From assembly GCA_027922465.2 (NCBI GenBank), contig BQMF02000264.1:248001-312000 (forward strand): a stretch of 64,000 nucleotides of DNA. The letters are read 5' to 3'. Below the pieces are notes generated by a model. It saw only the letters and a list, made by a program, of their open reading frames with translations. It had not been told where the DNA came from and searched no databases. The position numbers were made by a program, and so were the translations under genes. Origin of the DNA: Turritopsis dohrnii. Taxonomy: Eukaryota > Cnidaria > Hydrozoa > Anthoathecata > Oceaniidae. Shown here piece after piece: positions 1 through 9,980 of the stretch. Numbering within the stretch: the stretch's first letter is position 1; each line of letters starts with the position of its first letter.

Positions 1-10
1 TAATAAAAAA

Positions 11-152
11 GTTATTTGGACTCGTTCTCATCCACTATGCAAAATATTGGGCGTGCGTGAAAACAATATTGGACGAGGCTTTCGCCTCGTCCAATATTGT
101 TTTCACGCACGCCCAATATTTTGCATAGTGGATTCGATCTCGTCCAATAACT
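11..152. repeat. Foldback element with 48-bp perfect inverted arms
   Basis: Positions 32-79 are exactly the reverse complement of 84-131, with a 4-nt TTTC spacer. The symmetry continues imperfectly outward: GTTATTTGGAC at the left matches GTCCAATAAC at the right. The whole is a hairpin-forming palindrome of about 140 bp with no coding capacity. Such structures are usually miniature foldback transposons. I see no clear target duplication, so the class is open. Confidence 0.8.
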
Positions 153-414
153 GTTTAGTATTTTTACCGATTATTTTATCAGTAATACTGATTCATCAAA
201 CGAATCACTGATAAATCGAACGAATTACTGATTAAATCTATTGTTTTCTAATCAGTATATAATTTACTGATAAATTTATCAGAAATTATCACTTGTTATG
301 ATTTTCCATCAAACCGTCACATATAAGCAAAAAAATTTTACAAACAGATAAAGAAATATAATTCAGCTCAGCTAGAAAATATGTATATTTTCCAAGCTTT
401 TTCTTGTGACTATG
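153..414. other. AT-rich non-coding stretch
   Basis: No gene was recognised. Around 188-240 a short imperfect direct repeat of the type GAATCACTGATAAATC recurs two or three times. Confidence 0.4.
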
Positions 415-1050
415 AATAAAATAATTCAGTAAGAATCACCTTGTCTTCCCTTAAGGTATGTAAGCTAACTTCTTATCTTTAAATTATAATGCTTTGGAGA
501 AAAAGAAAACATTAATTTGAGTGGCATCAGATAAATAATCTATGCAACTTGCCTGACTTTTTCTTCCAGAATTTCTACCCCATCCAATTAGGATACGTGG
601 CTGTTAATGTCTTGATTCAATTACACTTCCATATAAGTTGTTGTATTATCGCATGTAAAGCCTAATTTGATCGTTTAGAGGAACCAAAGTAATGTACTTC
701 TTGTCTTTTGGTTCTTGTTGATAAGTTTCACTACCAGAATGCACTTTCTGTTCAAATAAAGGGCGGGGAGAGGGCCCATTAAAACAAAATAACTATGATT
801 TATTCGAATGAAGAGAACTCTTTTTGTATTGTAATATATTTACTTCGTCACACACAAGTGACATATTTTCCAAAAATCAACATCGTGCTTTATACTTTCT
901 GATTTCGAACTGAAAAATTTAAAGTTAGCAACAACGGGCGTCTAGCTTGGGCGTAAAGACCTGCAACATTACACACACGGACGGACTGACTGACAGACAC
1001 GGGGAAATGAAAGATCAGCTACCTTGCGGCGCTGACCAATGAAACAACAC
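415..1050. repeat. Dispersed repeat R1, copy 1
   Basis: This roughly 640-bp block aligns along most of its length with 34712-35325. Shared landmarks in the same order are AATTCAG, TCTTAAGGTA, CCAATTAGGATA, TCCATATAAGTT, TTTTTGTATTGTAATATATT, a GACTGACTGACA-type block and the end TTGCGGCGCTGACCAA. The terminal part recurs inverted at 25395-25475 and, weaker, at 27250-27345. The divergence looks old. The end of this copy overlaps the open frame of the integrase relic, so R1 may derive from that transposon. Confidence 0.75.
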
Positions 1051-1625
1051 CGGATGGACAAAAAGATTTAAAGAATTGGACTAACAACACAATAAGAAAT
1101 ACTTGGAAAAAGACAGAAAGCGTTGATAAGAAGATTTCGGATAGAATGGTTGAGCGGCATCAACAAAAACATCCCCCTTCTAAATATGAAATTGGTGAGA
1201 CAGTGATAGTGAAGATTCAGAAAGGAAAAAAGACATTAAAAAATTCAATCGTGAAGTCGAAAGCAACAGTCGTCGAGGTAAAAAATGACCGATATAAAGT
1301 AAGTTTTCTTCAAAACGGAAAAACGAAAACTAAATGGTTACCTGCTTCGTGTGTAACTGCGGAAACGAGGAAGAAAGAAATAGAAAAACAAAACAAAGCT
1401 CGGCACTTACCAAATAAAGACAAAGAAATGAACGATACAGTTGATGTTAAAAAATATGAAAACCCGCATCATAACCAGGAAAACGATCAAGGAAACGAAG
1501 AAAAAAAATGCATCACAAAGAAATCACCACGTTATAAGTTCAGACAAAAAAGAGTCTCTTCGTACAAAGAAATTAATTTGCAATATATTAACGATATAAA
1601 CAAAGCCATTTCCCTAAGCAAGTAA
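1011..1625 (+). pseudogene. Integrase C-terminal (GPY/F-like) remnant, Ginger1 type
   Basis: The frame is open from 1011 (a TGA lies just before, at 1008-1010) to TAA at 1623-1625; the first ATG is at 1146. The segment after that ATG looks like the tail of a Gypsy/Ginger-type integrase: a basic helix (VERHQQKH), then an SH3-like module (EIGETVIVKI ... RYKVSF ... KWLPASCV), then a long charged tail. No zinc-binding or DDE core is visible upstream, so the transposase is 5'-truncated. The TAA is followed in the same frame, after five codons, by the ATG of the OTU protein. Ginger1 transposases are known to carry an OTU or Ulp1 protease domain after the integrase, which fits this order. The family assignment is inference from motif layout. 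Confidence 0.6.
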
Positions 1626-1640
1626 GATTCTGTTGTTGAT

Positions 1641-3045
1641 ATGTCGCATTTGAACACGACGTTAGCCAATCGTGGCTTACGTGCTGTGGATGTTCAAGGC
1701 GATGGAAACTGCTTTTTCCGCGCAGTAGCTTTTGGGCTCTTTGGGAACAGTTCAAGGCATAACGAAGTTCGTGAGACAGCTGTTGAACATGTTTTGAACC
1801 ACCAAGATGATTTTAGGCAATTTATTGAAGTAGAGAGGTTCGGAAAGTATATTTTGGATCTGTCATCCAACAGAAACTGGGCAGATAATGCTGCAATACA
1901 AGCTGTCGCTGATGCTTTCGGCATTACTTTAGACCTAACACCCCGAACGTTTAACACTGGTAGGCTCATTGTACTTGGGCACATAGAGCAGACACATTTT
2001 ATGGCTACTACACCCGAGTTTCAATTTCCTAGTGCAACATGGGGAGGCCTAGCAGATGGACTACAGTTGACGAATACGTGCCCTCTAGATGGGCCGTTAT
2101 CATGGCTAATGTCATCGATAAAGTTATTCCCCAAATTAAGGGAAATCGTCGAAGCATCTAAGATTAGTATGATATCGGAAACTTTAAATTTATTTGAACA
2201 AGATAGCAGCGCTTTAGGCAAAAAGGTTTGGTTTGAAACAGTTTTCAATCAAGACATAGAGGATGGTGATTTATTTGGCAGCGAAGCACAGCAATTCTTT
2301 GAACCTGTTTCCAGAACCGATCTTGCCAAACTCATCTACCATACTAGTTGTTCTGGTGATTGTGTTTCTAAATCAAAACAGAAATTAACGCTAGCAATGA
2401 AAAAGAAGCCTACTACGTTAAGAGAAAGAATAGAGGAAGCTTACAACACAATCGATGGTATCTGTCCAGCTTGTTCAAAACCAACAATGACTTTTCTTGC
2501 AGATCTTCCACCTTCACTGTTTTTACCAAGGGACTTAATAGAAAATAATGATGAAATATCTACCATTATTAGCATCTTAGGAAGTATTGTTTATGTATTA
2601 ATGCTGTTAACGATTTATGACGCAGTGAAATTACATTTTTCATCTTTTTTTCGGTTTAATAACACTTTTTGGATTTATTATGATGGTATGAAAAAACCTA
2701 AAGAAACATTATACAATATCCCTAAAATAAATTACGAAATGCTAAGACATTTACCATACATCAAGCTAGACACCGTTGACACCGACCAACCATTTGTAGA
2801 GGAATACATCAACTTTTCAGCGAAAGGTAAATTCTTTTATCTTTATTTTCGAAATGCTGTGTCGATATGTTGATGTGCTTATGTATTTATCCAGCAATAA
2901 TTAGATGTTTACGAAACTTTACAAGTGATAACAAAAAAACTTCAATTTGTTTTAATGACAATAATGTTTTAATTTTGGTACTATTACTTTTATTTGTATT
3001 TTTTTAGAAACCCAAATAGAGTGTAATGCTAGAAGAAAAACATGA
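1641..3045 (+). CDS. OTU-type cysteine peptidase with second peptidase-like domain
   Basis: The model is join(1641..2826,3008..3045). The donor is AAAG/GTAAAT, the acceptor TTTTTTTAG, the intron 181 nt, and the stop is at 3043-3045; unspliced, the frame ends at 2873. Residues 17-24 (D-x-x-GDGNC) hold the OTU catalytic Asp21 and Cys24, followed by FFRAVA. An NxW...AIQAVA helix lies near 79-93, and the catalytic His119 sits in QTHFMA. OTU enzymes cleave ubiquitin-type isopeptide bonds. A second unit begins at NTCPLD (Cys147) and has a late HFSSFFRFNN...WIYYDG stretch (His332), like the Cys and His boxes of USP/papain-fold peptidases, plus a CPAC-containing middle. The frame is continuous with the integrase remnant apart from one TAA, so this is probably a transposon protease rather than a host gene. 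All OTU catalytic residues are intact. Confidence 0.65.
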
Positions 3046-3087
3046 TGATTTCAACCGCATATTAAACCTTCAAACGCGCCACAACAT
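3026..3087 (+). pseudogene. 5' piece of ParB-like ORF cut by copia insertion
   Basis: The ATG at 3026 opens a frame that reaches the copia insertion point at 3087 after about 20 codons (MLEEKHDDFN...). With the copia element and one copy of the AACAT target duplication removed, this frame runs without a stop into the frame ending at 7957. Its start overlaps the last codons of the OTU gene in another frame. Beyond 3087 the frame reads into the LTR, and that part is not real coding sequence. Confidence 0.5.
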
Positions 3088-3281
3088 TGTTGAAATATGT
3101 GACGCTCATTTTCAGCACAATGGTTTTAATAATGTTATGGTGTTCTTATTAATGTATTGTGTTCACGCACGTGGCCCTTTTATCACGCATGTTATTCTTG
3201 TTAGTTTTGTCGTTCGTTATATATTTTATAAGAGAAGAAAACGTACTCGTTGAGTAAAGAACACTGTGTCTGTTTTTATCA
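3088..3281 (+). repeat. Copia 5' LTR
   Basis: 194 bp, TG...CA ends. Compared with the 3' copy there are three substitutions: a G/T near 3206, an A/T in GAACACTGTG and an A/G in TTTTTATCA. The short frame across 3026-3253 is LTR sequence, not a gene. Confidence 0.93.
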
Positions 3282-3295
3282 GGTTATGGGCCCAG
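3282..3295 (+). other. Primer-binding site (initiator tRNA-Met fragment)
   Basis: GGTTATGGGCCCAG directly abuts the 5' LTR. It is complementary to the anticodon stem-loop (CTGGGCCCATAACC) of metazoan initiator tRNA-Met, the half-tRNA priming mode known from Drosophila copia. Confidence 0.85.
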
Positions 3296-3335
3296 ACATT
3301 TTTTTTTATATATCGAGTACTGTATTAGTTTTGAT

Positions 3336-6300
3336 TTGTTTGAATTTGATTTTATGATGGCGACTGAAGACGTAACGTTTAAAATTGAGAAGCTAACTGC
3401 TGAAAATTATCATTCTTGGAAGTTCAATATGAAAATGTATTTAATTGGAAAAGATCTTTGGGAGATCGTTACCGGTGATGAAATTATAGAGGATGATATG
3501 GAAGAGACTGAAAAACGTCGAATCAAAAAACGCGAAAACCAGGCGTTTGCCGCCATTTGTTTGGGAATTTCAACAAACTTACAAATCTATGTTCGTTCCA
3601 CGAAATCTGCTAAGGAGGCGTGGGAGAATCTGGAGAAACATTTCCAGCAGAAAACACTTTCAAAAAAGATTTTCTACAGAAGGAAGTTATATTCTGCGAA
3701 GATGGACAAAGGACAAAATATGACGGAACACATTAACTATATTAAGACTTTGTCGGAACATCTTGAAGCCATTGATGATGCCATCGCAGAAAAAGATCTC
3801 GTGATTCTCCTGATTAGTAGTTTGCCCGACGATTACAACTACTTAATAACCGCGCTAGAAACTATAGCTGAAGACCACCTCACGTGGGATTACGTTCGCG
3901 ATAGGCTTGTTCACGAGAGCGAAAAGAGAAAGCCTGTTGAAGCTGAGAATTCTGGTAATGCCCTATTCACATCAAAACCTAACCACAAGAAAACCGGTAA
4001 ATGTCATTACTGTAAGAAACCAGGACATTATGCTCGTGACTGTATCAAAAAGAAAAAGGACCAGAAGAAGGAAAACGCAAATCTCGCAAATGGTGATCAC
4101 GACAGTGGTGAACTAGCTCTGAAATCCTCTAACGTAAACGAGGATGAGTGGTGGATAGACTCTGGTGCTTCTTCTCACATGACCCATGACATGAAAAGCT
4201 TAAGAAACTATTCCAGTTTTGAAACGCCGATAAAGGTAAAACTCGCCGATGACTACGAGCTGAATGCTTTCGGTAAAGGAAATGTACATTTGACTATTTT
4301 GAGCAAGAATGAAAAAGTCAAAATTGTGCTACACGACGTACTTTACATCCCGAAGATCCAAAACAAACTGTTTTCTCTATCTTACCTAACAGATAAGGGA
4401 ATTGATGTGAAATTCAAAGGCAAGGATTGCGATATCACCAAGGAGGGGAAGCAGTATACCATTGGACACAAGTACGGCAAACTTTACAAACTGAACACGA
4501 TAAAGCCAGGAAACGACGAAACGTGCTGTATCGGGAAAACAAACAAGCAGGATTCGATCGAGCTGTGGCATCAACGATATGGTCATCTAGGGTACGATAA
4601 CCTAAAACTCTTGAACGAAAAAGAGATGGTGAATGGCCTGAATATCAACAAAAAAGAAGCCTTCGATCGAAACTGCGAAGGATGTGCTATGGGGAAACAG
4701 CATCGTCAGCCGTTTCCAAAGAAATCGCAAAGCACTACAACCAAATTACTCGAGCTGATCCACAGTGACGTGTGTGGACCGATGGATGTGCCTTCAGTGG
4801 GAGGTTCCAGGTACTTTGTGACTTTTATAGACGATTTCTCAAGGTACACTACTGTCTACATGATGAAGCAAAAGTCTGAAGTGCTTGAAAAATTTGGGCA
4901 GTTTGTAAATCTTATTGAAAATCGCACTGGATTGAAAGTGAAACGATTACACATTGAGAACGAGACTGTAAAACGCTTACGCTCAGATAATGGTGGTGAA
5001 TACTTTTCAAAGGACTTTGACGAATTCTGCAACAGTCGGGGAATCCAACGCGAACCAACCATTCCATATTCCCCACAACAAAACGGAGTTGCTGAACGCA
5101 TGAACCGCACCCTCTTGGAAGCTGCACGGTCGATGCTGCACCATGCAAAGAAACCCCTCAACCTGTGGGCTGAAGCTGTATCTACTGCATCCTACACACG
5201 GAATCGAAGCCCTACCGCTGTATTAAAGGGAGTAACGCCTTATGAACTTTGGCATGGTAGAAAACCTGACGTTAGTTCCCTGAAAGTGTTTGGCTGCAAA
5301 ACATACGTGCATGTTCCTGATGCAAAACGTAAGGGGAAACTCCAGAAGAAATCGTTTCCGTGCGTCTTTGTCGGATACCCTGCCAACGAAAACGGGTATA
5401 AGCTGTACAATCCTGAAACGAGACAGATGCTTCAAAGTCGTGATGTCATGTTCATGGAGAACGCTTTTGACATTGAAAAATCGAATGACGTGAGCCACGA
5501 ATTCTTCACTGGAACATTTGGAGAAGCTGAGGCAGACGCTGAGGAGGAACATCCAGGAAACAACGTCGGTGAACCGCAAGTTGCTGTTGAAGGAAATGCC
5601 AGACCGCGACGAGCAAGGAGATCACCTGACAGACTGAACGTTCTGACAGGTGATTGGTGGAACCTAATAGAGGCTGCATCGATCGCAGCTGTGGATACCG
5701 AAGAGCCAACGACCATTGAAGAAGCTTTAAGCGGTGTGAACTCAAAGTTATGGTCTGAAGCACTTCGTAGTGAATTCGATTCGCTGAAGCAAAATCAAAC
5801 CTGGGATTTAGTTGACTTACCCGCCGGTAAGAACATTGTTGGCAGTAAATGGGTCTTCAAGCACAAACGTGGTGCTAAAGGCGAAATCACGCGGTGTAAA
5901 GCTCGTCTTGTTGCACAGGGATACTCTCAGAAACCTGGTGTCGACTACAATGAAGTTTTTTCACCTGTCGCAAAGTATAGTTCTATTCGTACTGTACTAG
6001 CAATCACCAATCAACTTGATTTACACCTCCACCAAATGGATGTCAAAACAGCATTCCTGAATGGAAATCTCGAAGAAGAAATCTTCGTAAAGCAGCCGGA
6101 AGGCTTCGTCGACAAAGAACATCCAGCCAAAGTTTGTCGATTGCGAAAGAGCCTCTATGGCTTAAAACAAGCAGCACGTTGCTGGAACATGACCCTCGAC
6201 AAGCACCTTAAACGGTTGGGATACGTTCAAAACGATGGTGACCCCTGCATCTACCTCAAGCGATTCATCAAGGATGGACAGGAAGTCATCCTCCTTGTTG

Positions 6301-7277
6301 CTGTATACGTCGACGACCTGCTGATCGCTTCAAATAACGACAAAGAACTCCTCTCCGAAAAGAAACGGATCGGTGAACGTTTCGAAATGGTTGACGAAGG
6401 GGAAGTTCATTACATTCTTGGGATGGCCGTCAAACGAAACCGTAAGGATGGCGTACTTACAATCGACCAACACGCATTTCTATCATCCATGCTGAAACGT
6501 TTTGGAATGGAAGATTGCAAGCCTGTAACTACTCCCCTCGAACCCAACACGAAGTTCGAAAAGCTGAAAGATGATGAAGAACCAGTCAACCTGAAAGAGT
6601 ACCAATCTGTCATTGGATGCCTAACATACGCATCGATTGGGACCAGACCAGACTTGTCAGCTGCAGTGGGAATACTTAGTCAACACATGTCGAAACCTGG
6701 CAAGCAACACTGGATCGGTTTAAAACGAGTTCTTCGATACGTTAAAGGAACCGTCGATTATGGGCTGGTGTACAAGGCGAGTAAAGCTTATGAAACGATG
6801 GACTGTTTACGTGGCTTCGCCGATGCCGATTGGGCAGGGGATGTGGTAACACTAAAGTCGACTTCCGGTTACATATTCCAAATCGGGAGTTCCACAATTT
6901 CATGGAAGTCAAAACGTCAGTCAATTGTTGCACTCTCCTCGACTGAAGCAGAATACGTTTCGTTATGCAGTGCAACACAGGAAGCAGTATGGTTACGAGT
7001 CCTTCTCAGAGGCATGGGTTTCGAACAAGCCAATGCTACTACGATTTATGAAGACAACCAAGGTGCAATCGCTCTTGCGAAAAATCCTGCACATCACTCA
7101 CGAACAAAACACATTGACATTAAATACCACTATGTACGTGACGCTGTCTCGACCAAGGAGATTAACCTGAAATACTGTCCTACACAAGAAATGATTGCTG
7201 ATCTATTGACAAAGGGACTTCCTCGACCACAGTTCGAAAAGCTTCTTCTAGAACTTGGTGTGACCAAACTATGCTGA
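3336..7277 (+). CDS. Copia gag-pol polyprotein
   Basis: A single uninterrupted frame of 1313 codons. The functional start may be the internal MMATED at 3354. Domains in order: a UBN2/DUF4219-like gag (ENYHSWKFNMK near residue 25); a CCHC zinc knuckle CHYCKKPGHYARDC (about 223); an aspartic protease WWIDSGASSHMT (about 272); a GAG-pre-integrase His/Cys region; an integrase with IHSDVCGPM (about 475), RLRSDNGGEYF (about 548) and QQNGVAERMNRTL (about 580); a reverse transcriptase with QMDVKTAFLNG and the catalytic YVDD (about 990); and RNase H with GFADADWAG (about 1159), SSTEAEY (about 1200) and EDNQGAIAL. No stops or frameshifts are seen and all catalytic motifs are present. There is no separate gag frame, as is usual for copia. 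Confidence 0.95.
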   Translation: MFEFDFMMATEDVTFKIEKLTAENYHSWKFNMKMYLIGKDLWEIVTGDEIIEDDMEETEKRRIKKRENQAFAAICLGISTNLQIYVRSTKSAKEAWENLEKHFQQKTLSKKIFYRRKLYSAKMDKGQNMTEHINYIKTLSEHLEAIDDAIAEKDLVILLISSLPDDYNYLITALETIAEDHLTWDYVRDRLVHESEKRKPVEAENSGNALFTSKPNHKKTGKCHYCKKPGHYARDCIKKKKDQKKENANLANGDHDSGELALKSSNVNEDEWWIDSGASSHMTHDMKSLRNYSSFETPIKVKLADDYELNAFGKGNVHLTILSKNEKVKIVLHDVLYIPKIQNKLFSLSYLTDKGIDVKFKGKDCDITKEGKQYTIGHKYGKLYKLNTIKPGNDETCCIGKTNKQDSIELWHQRYGHLGYDNLKLLNEKEMVNGLNINKKEAFDRNCEGCAMGKQHRQPFPKKSQSTTTKLLELIHSDVCGPMDVPSVGGSRYFVTFIDDFSRYTTVYMMKQKSEVLEKFGQFVNLIENRTGLKVKRLHIENETVKRLRSDNGGEYFSKDFDEFCNSRGIQREPTIPYSPQQNGVAERMNRTLLEAARSMLHHAKKPLNLWAEAVSTASYTRNRSPTAVLKGVTPYELWHGRKPDVSSLKVFGCKTYVHVPDAKRKGKLQKKSFPCVFVGYPANENGYKLYNPETRQMLQSRDVMFMENAFDIEKSNDVSHEFFTGTFGEAEADAEEEHPGNNVGEPQVAVEGNARPRRARRSPDRLNVLTGDWWNLIEAASIAAVDTEEPTTIEEALSGVNSKLWSEALRSEFDSLKQNQTWDLVDLPAGKNIVGSKWVFKHKRGAKGEITRCKARLVAQGYSQKPGVDYNEVFSPVAKYSSIRTVLAITNQLDLHLHQMDVKTAFLNGNLEEEIFVKQPEGFVDKEHPAKVCRLRKSLYGLKQAARCWNMTLDKHLKRLGYVQNDGDPCIYLKRFIKDGQEVILLVAVYVDDLLIASNNDKELLSEKKRIGERFEMVDEGEVHYILGMAVKRNRKDGVLTIDQHAFLSSMLKRFGMEDCKPVTTPLEPNTKFEKLKDDEEPVNLKEYQSVIGCLTYASIGTRPDLSAAVGILSQHMSKPGKQHWIGLKRVLRYVKGTVDYGLVYKASKAYETMDCLRGFADADWAGDVVTLKSTSGYIFQIGSSTISWKSKRQSIVALSSTEAEYVSLCSATQEAVWLRVLLRGMGFEQANATTIYEDNQGAIALAKNPAHHSRTKHIDIKYHYVRDAVSTKEINLKYCPTQEMIADLLTKGLPRPQFEKLLLELGVTKLC

Positions 7278-7319
7278 AATGACTTTCAGTTTTGATAATG
7301 ACGTGACAAAGTGACCGTC

Positions 7320-7328
7320 AAGTGGGAG
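7320..7328 (+). other. Copia polypurine tract
   Basis: AAGTGGGAG lies immediately before the 3' LTR, the expected place for the plus-strand primer. Confidence 0.8.
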
Positions 7329-7522
7329 TGTTGAAATATGTGACGCTCATTTTCAGCACAATGGTTTTAATAATGTTATGGTGTTCTTATTAATGTATTG
7401 TGTTCACGCACGTGGCCCTTTTATCACGCATGTTATTCTTTTTAGTTTTGTCGTTCGTTATATATTTTATAAGAGAAGAAAACGTACTCGTTGAGTAAAG
7501 AACTCTGTGTCTGTTTTTGTCA
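7329..7522 (+). repeat. Copia 3' LTR
   Basis: 194 bp, TGTTGAAATATG...TTTTTGTCA, followed by the AACAT target duplication at 7523-7527. Confidence 0.93.
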
Positions 7523-7527
7523 AACAT

Positions 7528-7957
7528 GATTATACATTTTATATTTAGTGAAAAGAGAACAGCAACAAAATCCAACAAAATCCTTAATACCGGAGTTCAA
7601 CTGGTAAGTCTCCCTGTTCTCCATAAACACAATGAATTTGACAGAAACGTCTACCACAAACACGATAATCATGAAAGATACATAAAGTCGCTCGAAAATG
7701 ATATGAAGGCGAATGGCATCAAAGAACCGCTGATCCTGGCTGTCAGCAAGAAAACCCAACGAGCGTATTTGACAGAAGGAAATCATAGAATTGTATGTCT
7801 CGAAAGTTTGGGCGTTCACTGGGTTCCTTTCAAGATAAGTTATTTTTTCCTCAACCAAGACGATGCGAAGGAATACTTTTTCATACCCGGATACATGGAA
7901 AAGTTTCCGAAAAACGTTTTACCGGAGCATTGTGGTTTTGAGGTTAAAAAACTTTGA
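7528..7957 (+). pseudogene. ParB/sulfiredoxin-like domain ORF, 3' piece
   Basis: The frame runs to TGA at 7955-7957. Visible motifs are VQLVSLPVL (N-terminal strand), ERYIKSLENDMKANGIKEPLIL (helix then strand), AYLTEGNHRIVCLESLG and WVPFKISY. This is the layout of the ParB N-terminal/sulfiredoxin fold: an xxGIxxPLxL strand, an EGNHR box, a helix, and a VP...V strand. Such domains act as nucleases or CTPases in bacteria and phages and are uncommon in animals. The start now lies on the far side of the copia element (3026-3087), so the present allele cannot make the full protein unless an internal start is used. It directly follows the OTU/integrase relic and may be part of the same mobile unit or a separate horizontally acquired gene. 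No function is assigned. Confidence 0.55.
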
Positions 7958-9879
7958 ATTTTGGATACGTTCGTTGCAAGTGCGCATTTTTGTGATTGTA
8001 TTTTGTTTATAGGAATACGTTTATCTTTACAAGAAAACTTTATTATAGGAAAATTTTGTTAACGATTTCACGAGTTAACAGGGAGTAATTCAAACAATAT
8101 TGGCAAATTTTCACTGTTACGCTTTTTCATCACTACGTTTTTGCGTTTGCTATCGAATGCATATTTTGTGTTTTATGTTTGTAGTATTCTCAATAGGTGT
8201 TTATATTTTGCTGCTAGCCTGATATTTACTGTTAGTACATCGTAATCGTATATAATAATATTCCTAATAGTTTCATAACTACGTTTTTATAGAAGCTAAA
8301 CAAACACATGAGAACTTGATTTATAAAAATCTTTTTGAATAGCAAATATTTTATTCTTATATCTTATCTTATTATATTTAGTAAAACGTTTTAAGAACGT
8401 CGGAACTTATGTTTCTTAAATTTTATTGCAAAAACTTCTTAATATAAAAACATGTATCTAATCTTCAGTTATATTTTCAGTTTTGAACGCATATATGAAC
8501 ACAAAAACAAGATTCGCAAAAATGCGACTATATATTTCCCCCAAGTTGCAAAAATCGTGTGTACACTGATAACCATAAGAAAAATGGTACAGCTACAATG
8601 GTAAAGCTACCATCAACTTGATACTCATATAAAAATGCTGTCCATACTGATCAGGGTGGAATTGAACTTAATACCACAAAAAAACTTATTTTGAACTTTA
8701 TGAAAAGAGCATCAAATGATAAGGTTTCTCTCACAATTTTTGTCAATGTGTTAAAATGTGACTGAGAAGTTATGGACATCATAATTAACATAATGATCTT
8801 TATTCCTGCAGAAGACAAGTTTTCAATCCTTTACACACACAGGAAAAATATAATTCAATAGACCACTTGCTTTTTGTAGCTCAGATGAAACTCTCTTACA
8901 AAATTATACAATCAACTTTGTATAAAGGTTTACAAAAGAAGAACAGAAAATTGTCAAACTTTGGAGTAGACATAAAAGCAAATATATAACTATCAATGGA
9001 AATCAAAAACCAATCTTTACTAAAACATATTATAAGTAGCATTTCAAATTAGGAACGAAAAGAGTTATTTTCAAAAAAGAGAAGGCTTTAGAATGACAAT
9101 TTGTCAAATTAAATTCAAGTATTCAGAATAAACATCTCTGATTCGAAAAAACATGTTCCCACACATTATTAATTTGATAAAATGACCTTCGTAAATCTCA
9201 AATGAAAACAAAATATTTTGGTAGTGAAAATAAACATCCATAACCAAATCACTAATATAGCTGGAATGTGTTTTAATTTACGTTCGTTGTTTGTAATGAA
9301 AATTGTCAGATATATTAACTTTTGCGAGACAGTATCAAAACAGCATACATGATCATGGAATTCATATGTTATTGTATATATCAAACGACTATCCAGGGAA
9401 GCACATTCAACCAGATTATTTCATGCTTGTTTACATGTCTTAATCCTTTTAATTAAAATATATACGTTTGGTTTTCTGAACATCTTTTTGCATATACGAT
9501 ATCACGTTTTTATTTGCAGTTTTTGTTATGTACTCTTTGAAATAAATAACTCTTTGTTCTCCACATAAAAGGGCTTCCTTCATATGGCTGTACATGTGTT
9601 TTCAGTTGGACTAGCTACATTTTATTATCAGGATACAAAATAAAAATAAATCTTCAGCCTGGCTTTTAATAATGAACTTTCAACTTTGCACTGAAATCAC
9701 AGATTCAATGCTCTACTATTCCAAACATGTAATCACCATTCATCATAACGTTGTTATCAACAACAAAAACAAAACGTCTATTACATTGATATCGCTTTTT
9801 CTGTTTATCTTGCGTTCATTCAAAATGTCTTATTCAAAAGTTTTTACAAAACACTAAGGAAAACACTGAACTAAAACGA
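7958..9879. other. Gene-free AT-rich region
   Basis: No coding frame of interest, RNA gene or clear transposon was seen on either strand. Short frames here are AT-rich and lack splice context. The last nine bases (9871-9879, CTAAAACGA) are the left target duplication of the next element. Confidence 0.5.
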
Positions 9880-9971
9880 GGCGCTATTTCCTTTTCGCAC
9901 CCCCTAGCCTAGGGTTAGGGTTAGGGCTAGGATCAGATACAGTTAGGGGGGTGCGAAAAGGAAATAGCGCC
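9880..9971. mobile_element. 92-bp palindromic MITE with telomere-like core
   Basis: The left arm GGCGCTATTTCCTTTTCGCA (from 9880) and the right arm TGCGAAAAGGAAATAGCGCC (to 9971) are inverted copies; the paired region is 27-28 bp with one indel in a C/G run. It is flanked by a perfect 9-bp duplication CTAAAACGA (9871-9879 and 9972-9980). The centre contains AGGGTTAGGGTTAGGG, like the TTAGGG telomere repeat. A 9-bp duplication would fit a Mutator-like source, but that is inference. Confidence 0.85.
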
Positions 9972-9980
9972 CTAAAACGA

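Larger units (their letters stand above)
3088..7522 (+). mobile_element. Complete copia-type LTR retrotransposon
   Basis: The element is 4435 bp. It has 194-bp LTRs (3088-3281 and 7329-7522) that begin TGTTG and end TCA, flanked by the 5-bp target duplication AACAT (3083-3087 and 7523-7527). It carries a primer-binding site, one long gag-pol frame and a polypurine tract. The LTRs differ at only three positions by eye, so insertion was recent and the element may still be active. It lies within a small ParB-like frame. Confidence 0.95.

Noticed and set aside
7370..7580. Small frames inside the copia LTRs
   Set aside because: They are LTR sequence repeated at both ends of the element.
9908..9930. 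Telomeric or subtelomeric position
   Set aside because: Only about three TTAGGG-like units, enclosed in a 92-bp palindromic element with target duplication.
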